Shown: in pieces, positions 36,871 to 46,128 of the stretch
How the letters are laid out: every line of letters starts with the position of its first letter
Numbering within the stretch: position 1 is the first letter of the stretch
Assembly (NCBI GenBank): GCA_947095535.1
Contig: OX352773.1
Span: 172,434,438 to 172,498,437, forward strand
Direction: 5' to 3'
Length of the DNA: 64,000 nt
Source of the DNA: Poecilobothrus nobilitatus
Lineage: Eukaryota > Arthropoda > Insecta > Diptera > Dolichopodidae
The notes under the pieces: generated by a model
What the model saw: the letters and a program-made list of their open reading frames with translations, nothing else
Told to the model about the DNA's origin: nothing
Databases searched by the model: none
Translations under genes and position numbers: made by a program

Positions 36871-37310
36871 CAGTGTTGTCGCTAAAAAAATTGTTTCGAC
36901 AGGCATAATCTTTCGCTTTTTGCGGTCACTCGGGGCACACTTAGAGGAAAAAAATGTATTTCTTGATTCCATTATTTATCTAATAATACAAGGGTTTATT
37001 AAAGTTAATTTAAATTAAAATATCAATTTATTGCATTTTTTACAAAAAAAATGTTAAAAATTAGTAAATTGTAGACGTGCAAGCAGAAATATAGTAAACA
37101 TAATGTATTTAACTACATACATATACTTGTAATATGTAGCTTTATCACATTATATTTATGTACTTCAAAAATTTAGGTAAATATAAAAACTTCTACAATA
37201 ATAAAACTTGAATTGTTTTAATAAATATGTACCACAAAACTAACGGTATAATTGGAAGTTGTAGGGCACGAGGGCTACTTTGGCCCGTCCGGGTAAAAGG
37301 GACAACACTG
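36871..37310. mobile_element. hAT-like MITE, 440 bp, with 8-bp target duplication
   Basis: The element begins CAGTGTTGTCGCT and ends, read inward, CAGTGTTGTCCCT, giving 12 of 13 terminal bases matched. It is flanked by GTTAAGAG (36863-36870) and GTTGATAG (37311-37318), a diverged 8-bp duplication, as expected for hAT elements (family knowledge). The interior has no transposase; 'ggcccgtccgggtaaaaggg' near the right end and 'gcggtcactcggggcac' near the left are GC-rich relative to the surroundings. It is non-autonomous. Confidence 0.7.
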
Positions 37311-37319
37311 GTTGATAGT

Positions 37320-37420
37320 AGTTGGTAAATGAACGTTCTCATAAACTCTTGGCAATAGTTGGTAAATGGAACGCTATCATCTACTTTTGGGAATATTTAG
37401 TAAAAGAAATCCTATCCTAT
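37320..37420. repeat. Imperfect tandem repeat, about 37-38-bp period, 3 copies
   Basis: 'agttggtaaatgaacgttct' (37320), 'agttggtaaatggaacgcta' (37357) and 'atttagtaaaagaaatccta' (37395) begin successive copies, each ending 'ctcttggcaat' or 'cttttgggaat'. It starts immediately outside the right end of the hAT-like element. Confidence 0.65.
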
Positions 37421-38051
37421 TATTTACACTTTCTGAAAGATTGGTGTAGTTGGGAGTAGAATGGAGTATAGTTTACACTGTAAAAGTAATATAAACAATA
37501 AAAAGGTTTGTTGTATTCCATTGTATAGTAGAGTTTATACATACTTATATAGTTAAATTTGGATTCTAGAATAAGAATATACCGCATACCTAGTATAACT
37601 ATTCTTTAATGTATAACAGATATGTAGATGTTTTATTTGGAAAATAAAATTGTCGGAATTTTGGAAAAATATCCAAAGACACAAATAGAAAATTTATATT
37701 GAAAGCAAAATTATATCTATCTATATCTATTAAAAGAAGTAGTTCCACTTACCATATGATCAAAAAATTTTCTTACTAGCTCCATTATCCATAAAAAAAC
37801 GATTTGAAATTAAAACATACTAAAATTCAAGTAAAATTGAATATTTATTTAAGTGGTCCTATATAAAATCAATTTTTCAATTTTAGTTTTCCCTATACTT
37901 AATACATTATACTCAATCACAAACAAATTCATTTGGGTGGCATTTAAAATACACAGTAGATGTGAAACATAAAAAAATAGATTGTATCTACTTTTCCAAA
38001 TAGAACTTTTTCTTGTAGAAAAATACATTACTATTAGTAAAATAGAGTGGA
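37421..38051. other. AT-rich non-coding DNA
   Basis: No element or gene recognised. The minus frame 37849-38055 has no motif. Confidence 0.5.
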
Positions 38052-38105
38052 CCAACTTCTTGGAATAGATATGTACTTTGATTGAAAGTTATTCCAAGAA
38101 GTTGG
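38052..38105. repeat. Perfect 16-bp hairpin with 22-nt loop
   Basis: CCAACTTCTTGGAATA (38052-38067) is followed after 22 bases by its exact complement TATTCCAAGAAGTTGG (38090-38105). The loop 'gatatgtactttgattgaaa' is partly repeated just outside the right arm ('gatatgtactcaaattgaag' at 38117). Size and shape are within the range of a small hairpin RNA precursor or a tiny foldback, but nothing shows that it is transcribed. Confidence 0.85.
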
Positions 38106-38622
38106 ATATGTACGAAGATATGTACTCAAATTGAAGTTTCTTCAAATTTTGAATTTATTTTATTTTTCGATTTTACTGACATCCAGCATAATATGTTTCT
38201 TTTGATCTGACAACTTTACTGAAAAAAAACTTTATCAATTTGCTATTAGCCATGTTTTTATAAGACAAAAAAAAAAAAAAAAACGTGTAAAAAAAATTTA
38301 TATTGATTCAAAGTTTTCATCAATGTATCATAAAACAGAGTAAGCACCTACTTACTTACACATAAAACAAAGTACTTTCGTATGTAAATTACAAAGCAAA
38401 CAACATTGAAAATATTAAAAGATGTAAGTCAAAATCCAATACTGTATAACAAAATTGAGTATGATTTGAATTTATTGAAGTTAATGATACCTGGGTATAT
38501 GGTATACGGCATACATATATATATGTTATTCCAATATCACTTGGAAACGAATAGAACACATAAAAATAATAATATCTAAGCAATGCTATATAATTTATCA
38601 TTGTTCAATATATTTTATATAC

Positions 38623-38760
38623 GCTGTAGACACCGAGAGAGTGTGGATTCGAATCCCACACATGTCGTAAGAGTTATTCCCCCTTATGACATTTACAGCC
38701 ACGCCTGAACAGGAAAGGCTGTGTCCACATTTATATGGCAGAGAAATGCATTAAAAAAAT
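38623..38760 (+). mobile_element. SINE family A, copy A4 (5'-truncated)
   Basis: Begins inside the head ('tattttatatacgctgtaga') and so lacks box A, but keeps 'caccgag', box B (GATTCGAATCC at 38646-38656), and the tail 'cgtaagagttattccccctt', 'gacatttacagccacgcctg', 'aacaggaaaggctgtgt', then 'ccacatttatatgg'. The segment 'aatttctttgt' of A2 is deleted. It ends in A/T-rich sequence. Confidence 0.8.
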
Positions 38761-38860
38761 ATATATATTTATATTTACTTATGTTTCATTTAAAGAAAAG
38801 GTGAAAATATCTCGGTAGCATCTTTTTCTGGTGATTTAGGTGCATTCTCTGGCATGGATC

Positions 38861-38883
38861 AAAGAAGCTTTCAAAGCTTCTTT
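38861..38883. repeat. 23-bp near-perfect palindrome
   Basis: AAAGAAGCTTT-C-AAAGCTTCTTT: 11-bp exact complementary arms around a single C. It lies in a less AT-biased patch (38815-39010) that contains a 38-codon open stretch (about 38798-38910, ending at TAA 38908) with no recognisable homology. Confidence 0.85.
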
Positions 38884-40058
38884 CGTCAGAGTGGTCTCAT
38901 TGTGGCATAAATATAAGCGAACTTAACACCAACTCTGGTCGAATAAAGTTCTCCTAAGTTCTCAAGGTACACTACGGATTTAGATTCTACTGCTTAACTG
39001 ACGCGTTAGACAATGACAAATTTTGGTAATATTTATCACAAGTCTTATCAATTTAGTTTTAATTATAATATAAATTTAGTTCTATTTATAATATACATAT
39101 CTACTTTTGTGAGATAAGTGAATACATTTTTAACCTCTTTACTTAAAAATATATGTAACTATAGAATTGAATTCTCCACATAAAGGATAAACATAATTTT
39201 TTTTCGATTTTTACTATAAGATATAGTGACCCATTATATTTAAGTTGTTAACTAATCCTAAATTTTATTATATTAACTATACTTATTTATTTAGATGATT
39301 AGAAAAAAAAAAAACAATTATTAATTAACACTATACTTTAAATAAATTAAGTTAAACTACAAATCAATATTAATATTTTAATACAGTTCATTATTATGTA
39401 AGTAAGTATTGTTTTATAAAACTTAAATGATATTTTAACTAAATATGGATGAATCGAAAATACATTCAATAATAATTAAAATATGACCATTTAAATATTA
39501 AATAGTCTATTATTAATTTATTAAGACAAAAAAAAAAAAAAAAAATACGCAATCATTCTGTCATAAATTGTTTTAAATTAAAATAATTAAAAGAAATTTT
39601 TTATTTATTCTTTTAATTTTTCATATTAAGTTTTTTCTTTATTCTATTCATTTAACTTTAAATTTAATATACGATCAGAAGATTAAAACTGCTATTCATT
39701 TTTAATAAATAATACAGTATATATTTACAAATAAAATTTGTGACATTTCTATATAAAATTATATATACATATTATATACAACATACATTATACATACATA
39801 TATATACATCTTTAAATAAATAAATTAATATTTATTTTATAATTAAATATTTAATATACAAAACGTAAATTAATAGAATTTTTTTTTTTATTCATATTAT
39901 TTATTTTTGACATTTACATAATACGTCAGTTTCTTTTAAATTTTTTTACTCAAACAAAAGTTAAACCCTTTGATATTATGTATGTAACCGTATTCGACAT
40001 TCGTATATGTTTCAAATGTCAATATTTTTCCCTATGTGTACATATACTGAAACCGTAA
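38884..40058. other. AT-rich non-coding DNA
   Basis: After the mixed-sequence patch to about 39010, the DNA returns to homopolymers and TATA/ACAT tracts. No gene recognised. Confidence 0.55.
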
Positions 40059-40139
40059 AAATTTATTAAAGATGCATTTAAGAGAATCATTAATGAAGAG
40101 AAGAATATTTACGTAGAGGCGCGCATTGTCATATTGTAA
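40059..40139 (+). other. Short coding-like open stretch (possible exon or relic)
   Basis: Between stops this reads KFIKDAFKRIINEEKNIYVE then ARIVIL. It is an unusually protein-like 26 residues for this DNA, with GC-rich codons (GAG GCG CGC). A GTAAAT that could act as a splice donor starts at 40135. There is no good pyrimidine tract upstream and no start codon in frame, and I recognise no family. It could be an exon fragment, a decayed element or chance. Confidence 0.18.
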
Positions 40140-40324
40140 ATAGGGGGTCATCTGTTTTCTATTAATTTTTTTGTTGACTGTTATACAAAAGAAGTGAGTT
40201 ACGTTTTCTTCTCAATTAGACTGTGTCGACATATGTATATATAATATGTTCGTATTATTTAGTAAGTAGATGCTAAGGAATATTTTTCCAAAAATTTTAA
40301 AAAGGAATAATATTACTTGAAAGT

Positions 40325-40471
40325 ATGGGTTGAATGCATAAAAACTGAGTTTGAACTTAAAGCTCGCTCAAATACTCAACTACAGTACAAAACTACTGTT
40401 GAACTTGTGTTCAATTGTTTGAAAAAAATAAATTTGAGTTTAAGTACACAGTTTTGTGCATTCGACCCCAT
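40325..40471. mobile_element. MITE family D, copy 1 (147 bp)
   Basis: The left end ATGGGTTGAATGCATAAAAA followed by 'ctgagtttgaacttaa' matches the right end read inward, ATGGGGTCGAATGCACAAAA followed by 'ctgtgtacttaaactcaaat'. The element is nearly all inverted repeat and would fold on itself. A second copy is at 61225. The 63-codon frame across it is a by-product. Confidence 0.7.
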
Positions 40472-42276
40472 GATAAATCAGAACTCAAATAATTTTTTTG
40501 TAAAATAACAAACATTTGATAAAGAAAGAACCTGAATTTTGTAACTAAGTAATTTTTATTTGGTCCATTTTTAAAAAAATATTAAATTTAATAAGAATGA
40601 AAAGTATAATTGTTAGCCTTGACATGCATGTTGTCATTTTTTATATAAAAAAAAAAAAAACTTTAGAAATTCGATAAATAGTGAACTTTAGAAATTCGAT
40701 AAATTCGAAACATAAGTAGTGGATGTAAAAATCCAAAATTAATTAATGGTGTACAAAGTTCGCAACTAGATTATAATTAATTTATTTTTGAATTAAAAAA
40801 TTTTATATAAAAATGGTTTTATATAATATGTACCTATAAAAATTTGAAAATTAAAAGTTATATCATTTATATTTCATTCAGAATTTCGAGAAAAAAACAA
40901 AATGGATATATGTACATACATATGTATGTAAGTAGTTAGGTAATAAATTTTAAAAATTTAGTGATTTGTTTTAACTAGCAACATGTAAAATAAATACATA
41001 CATAAAAATTTTTAAATTAATAATTAAAATTTTTATATATTAAAATAAAATAAATAAAAATTAATTTAGATTTTTTTTTTTTTTTTTTTTCAATAATCCA
41101 ATAGAATCGGATTCTTATTATAGAATTTAGTTATTATATACGTATGTATGTATATAATGTATATAATTGTAATAATATTTTATTTTATTAAAATGGTTGT
41201 TTTAATTTAATAGAAAAAAAAAAATAAATAATTAAAAAATATTTATTTAAAATTTGTTATGCTTAATAAAATTAAATGATGCGCGCCAAGTCAACAGACT
41301 TATATACATACATATATACATATCTACATTCATATACTTATTATATTAAATATATTATTTATAAATATGTATGTACATAATATGTTTACATTTATCTACT
41401 TATAATTAATATTTTTTAATTTGAATCACCTCGTTTTTGTTTTCGAAAAAAAAAAATAAAATAAAAAATTCAAAAAAAAAAAAAAAATATCAAAAATATT
41501 ATAAAATATAATTTTAGCATAAATATTTTATTAAAAATGAAATTTTGAGTGGGAAAAATTTAATTAATTTGCATTTTGTTTAAATAATTGTAAAAAGAAA
41601 AAACAAAAAATGAACACAAAAAAAAAAACAAATTGAGGTGGGCGCTTTAAGGTATACAATTCTTTTTGATTTTTGCTTTTTTTTTTTTCTTTTTAATTCT
41701 TCTTTTTTTTGAAAAAGGAACTTTGGTTCTGTCAAATTACAACAATAGTTAATAATGTATAAGAAAACAATTAACACAAAAAATATCATTAAATATAAAA
41801 TAAATATACAAAAATACATATACTTACATAATAAGTATATTAATTTAGTTATTATTATAATACCTATTATAGGTAGGTACATAAACATATTATATATAAA
41901 TATAATATGTACAAGTATATGTTTTTTTTTTTATTGATGATGAATGGTGACATGCAACTTGTGCAGCTTACAATAATAATTAATAAAATAAAATGTTATA
42001 CCCCACATCAGTACATACATACATATAAATTATTAAAATATAATTATTCTTTTAAAGTTAAAATATTCTAAGTACAAATTTTTATACTTTTGTGTATTCA
42101 ATATAACTCTTTATTAAATGACTATGATTCATATTAATAAATACTATATATATCATATCTCCCATCTAATTTCCTAATATATCTATATTCTTGTTATTTA
42201 TAAAGGTTCAATTTTTTTCGAAAATATAAGATTGTAAAATAATGCGCTTCTGATAACAAAGTGATTATTTGACCCT
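40472..42276. other. Homopolymer and ACAT-tract DNA
   Basis: No gene. The minus frame 41580-41888 and plus frame 41755-41937 overlap each other and are Ile/Tyr/Phe/Lys-rich chance frames. A small GC-richer spot occurs at 41279-41300 ('atgcgcgccaagtcaacaga'). Confidence 0.6.
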
Positions 42277-42662
42277 TATGCTTAGTTCACTGCTTCAGCA
42301 ATCAGCATATTTCTTCTGAACTATCTAAAAAAAAAAAAAACATATTTCTCTCCACAACAATTCACCGCTTCAGAACAAATTTTCTGCAAAAGAAAAAAAT
42401 TTAAACAGCTGAAATTTGAAAATAACTTTATAAATTATTTTAAATTTTTCTTTATTTGATGAATCGAATAAAAAATTTTTGAAAAAATGATAGATCATGA
42501 AAAAAAGTTCAGAGCAAAAAGTTAAAGTTAAACAAACTTTTTTCCAGAAAGAAAAAAAACTTCCGAACTAAATTTGAAAAATGAGAGAATTTAAATTTTC
42601 ATATAAAAATATGTATGCGTATGAGTGCAACTAAAGTATCCGAAGCGATGAATCCAGCATTA
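42277..42662. mobile_element. MITE family E, 386 bp
   Basis: The left end TATGCTTAGTTCACTGCTTC and the right end read inward, TAATGCTGGATTCATCGCTT followed by 'cggatactttag', share the pattern ATGCT-(2-3 nt)-TTCAYYGCTTC. The right-end sequence recurs at 50691. The interior contains 'cttcagaacaaattttctgc' and 'aagttcagagc' motifs and no open frame. Superfamily not assigned. Confidence 0.55.
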
Positions 42663-45248
42663 CTTGTACAATTAAAAATGGAAAAAGTGATATTTTAACT
42701 GGTTTAATTAATTTAGCTTAACTTTATCATTAATTTTCTGGATTGAAAGCATTTTTAAAGAATAGTAATTAAGTTACACGATTAAATTTAATTTCAGAGA
42801 TAAAATCATCTATTGGGGATAAAATAGATTCTCAGGTTAAATATTTTTCCTTTGTTTGTTTGTTTGTTTGTTGTCATCTTATTGCCATTTTGTAATATAT
42901 TATATTTTTAAAATTTCTACATAAATACTTGATAATTTTTCTTTCTTATACATATCTATAGGTAAATTCCTTATTTAATTTTTTCTATTTTACGACGATA
43001 CTGAATTACAAAAAAAAAAGTCAATATTTCGTTTTGATTAATTCTAACTTTATTGATTATATGAGTAAAAAATTTTAAAAAACATCTAATTTGAATAACT
43101 GAATTAAAGAATATTGAAAAAAAATAGTAGATATGGTTATTTTGTTTCTTTAATACATAAAATTTAAAAGATTTGTTTGCAATAAATCTGAATAAAAAAG
43201 TTTCCTTTTTTTCCATCAACGCGGCATCTAAAAACCCGTTTATTTTTCATAATAAATAAAACTTCAGCTTTCTGAATTATTTACTAAGCCTTTGATTACT
43301 CGGATGTTTCTGTTGTTTAAAATTGTTGTTTAAAACAAATAGACCGTTACTTAAATAAAATCTTAAATTTAATTTAAAGTTAACTTTTTTTGATCCATGT
43401 TCTATTGTTACATTACCATTTATAATTTTTAAAGTTTATGTTTTTAGTTTTGCAAGTGTTTTATTCAAAATACTTATTTTTGGTTGTTACATCCTTTATA
43501 AAACAAGGTGTAAATTATATACATATGTATTTAATTTTTAATTTTATATCAATAATCAATATTATCCATACGTTGAAAAATATAGGATCCATTCAATGAA
43601 TAAATAAAGAGAAATATAACATCAATATATTTACCAGACCTACAAAATAAGAGAGTACACTAGCAACATTTATTCATATAATATTATATACCTATACAAT
43701 TCATATGTATTATGTACTATATTGGTATAATGTATATATTATATAATATACTACACAAAACACAAAACACATATGAATATGACATACATTATATTATACA
43801 TACCATATGTGTATAATATTGCATAGTACTAGAATTTTTACTTTTGTTTTTATTCTTGTTCTTGTTTGAGAAGAAAAGGCATGGCATGGCCATACTATTT
43901 GCAAATTGTTTTTTTTTTTTTTTTACAAATTTTTTATAAAATACAAAAATTTAAACAAATAAAAATGCGATAACAATACAAAAAAAAAGAAAATAAAATT
44001 AAAATTCTCTCAGTTCTTTCTTGAATTATTCAAGAAAGAAAATGACACAAGCAAAGCAACAGAAAGAGCAAAAAAAAAAAGAAAAATAAGGAAAAAAAAA
44101 AATTTATTTTGTTTTCAACCTCCTATGAAATTTAAAAAAAAAAAACAAAAAATTTAAACAGCTGTTGCTTGCGCTAAATCAAAAACAAAAAAACAAAAAT
44201 CAAAAAGAAAAAAATAAAAATAAATAAAAAGAATTATGAAAAACTGTTTAAAGTATGGTTATGCTAGACTGGATGCATATTTTCCTTTTTTTTTTCCTGT
44301 TGTTGTTTTTGAATTTATGTTTGCTTTTATTTTTTCCGAAATTTGAAAAAAAAAAAAAAAAATGTGGAATGATAGTTCTTGAATTCTATAAGGATGAATT
44401 TTGGACAAATTATGAAAGATGATAGATACATACATATTTCATATTTTTTGTTTTGTCATTTTGGCGGGAAGGATATTTTGCAAATAATGAAGTGTAATAA
44501 AAAATAAAACACAGATCGAGAAATTTTAAAAAATATTTTGTTTGTTGTTCCTTTTTTTGGGTTTTTCTCTTTTTGTTTTGGATTTAATAAATAAATGTTC
44601 GAGTTAAGAAGAGTACCTAATTGTTTATATCTATTATACATTTATATGGTCAATTAGATTTTTTTACATACATATTTTATGTTTCGAAATTTTTGGAAAA
44701 TTTTTGAATGATTTGATAGTAGTGTTTTTTTTTTCTAAAATAAAATTGAATTTTAGGTTAAGAAATTTAATATTTTATCATTTAACTACTTAATGATATT
44801 AAATAGGGGGGGAAAAAATGTCAATGTGCTTGAGGCTATTATAAAAGTACCTACCTATATTGCATTATAAAATGACAGTAAATTATAAATATATCATATA
44901 TAGATATTGTAAATATAATTAATATTTCTAATAAAATATATGAGGAGTAAACATAAAAGAGGATCACTAATATTTAATTAGTTCGAAATAAATTCGATAT
45001 AAAGGAAATTTAATGAGCATTTTGAATTTTTATTTTCATAATAATTCAAGTACCTATAGTTGTTATTGACTAAGGTCAGATCATCAGACAAACTTCTTAA
45101 TAATATGATAACCAGAAAAATTAAGATTTCCAAAACAATCATATACCTAATTTCATTTTTCTTTTTATGGTATACAAAAATCAAAGCTATAACTAATAGT
45201 AAATATGATATTTTGGTCGTTATTATTTGACACATGCGATCTAAATTA
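42663..45248. other. AT-rich non-coding DNA
   Basis: Holds a (TTTG)5 microsatellite at 42851-42870 and a perfect palindrome at 44014-44040, with A/T homopolymers elsewhere. The minus frames at 42971-43219 and 44456-44641 are Phe/Lys-rich chance frames. Confidence 0.6.
44014..44040. repeat. 27-bp palindrome (13-bp arms, 1-nt centre)
   Basis: TTCTTTCTTGAAT-T-ATTCAAGAAAGAA, exact complementary arms. It is followed by a purine-rich strand ('aaatgacacaagcaaagcaa'). Confidence 0.85.
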
Positions 45249-45326
45249 TTATACCCATTCGAATTGGAACACATTTGGTCTGCCTAACCTGTGCATTGAT
45301 TGTATACCTTTGCCCAAGAAGTCCAT
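45249..45326 (-). other. Candidate short coding exon (unidentified)
   Basis: On the minus strand an ATG at 45326 in a favourable context (ATAATCATGG) opens MDFLGKGIQSMHRLGRPNVF then QFEWV before stops at 45251. Codons are balanced and the stretch is roughly 40% GC, whereas the DNA on both sides is mostly A/T. 'GAATGG|GTATAA' near 45255 could be a weak splice donor. Upstream on the minus strand 'gataattgcag' (about 45408-45418) could be an acceptor for a 5' untranslated exon holding this ATG. I recognise no family, and no second exon is visible. Alternatives are a decayed element or chance. The overlapping plus-strand frame at 45205-45405 is less protein-like. Confidence 0.25.
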
Positions 45327-46090
45327 GATTATACTCAAAATATCTAGGATCTTTAAATTTAACGAACGATTTAATAGATATCAAAATTTAATACTCTTAA
45401 AATAACCTGCAATTATCATATTATATTAAAGTATTTTTGTATTTTCTTTATAAAAAAAAAAACTCAATTTCAACTAAAATCATTTTATTGTTAATCGATC
45501 ACATAAATTATTCTAAATACTTTTAATTATTCAAAACTTTTAATCAATTTTATAATATGTACATACATATATAATATGTGTATTATGTAAATGTAAAACA
45601 AATTTTACTGCAAAAAAAAAAACAACTGTATATTCAATTAACAGATGTAGTTAAAGGTATAAAAAAAAATCTCAAGAACTTATGAAAAATTGAAGTATTA
45701 AAATATTTATTAACAAAAAATGCAAAAGATCAGTAACAGACTAAAAAAAAAATAAAAAAAAAAAAAAAAAAAGGTACTTTTAAAAATAAAATAAATAATA
45801 AGAAAATACTATAATAAAAAAAAAAATTATAATAAACGTTACAATTTAAAGATTTATGCATGTATTAATTTTTTTTTTTGTATATTTAGAAATTTTTAAC
45901 TATGAGTAATCCTTAAAAATTTCATTTAAAATTCAATAATGACTAACTAATAAATGAAACTAAATATATTACATTAGGTATTTTCTTGTGTACAAATAAT
46001 AGATAGGCATATATATGTATATGTATGTATTTAGCTATGACTATTACAATACAATAAAAATAAGTATCATTTAATTTTATATATATTATG

Positions 46091-46128
<38 letters not shown>

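Noticed and set aside
36781..36972. 63-codon minus-strand frame with fairly normal composition
   Set aside because: It crosses the left boundary of the hAT-like MITE, so half is element and half is flank; no domain is recognised.
41580..41937. Overlapping open frames on both strands
   Set aside because: Both are Ile/Tyr/Lys/Phe-rich readings of the same TATA/ACAT sequence; neither shows a motif.
42851..42873. (TTTG)n as the tail of a retroposon
   Set aside because: No SINE or LINE body lies next to it on either strand; treated as a simple microsatellite.
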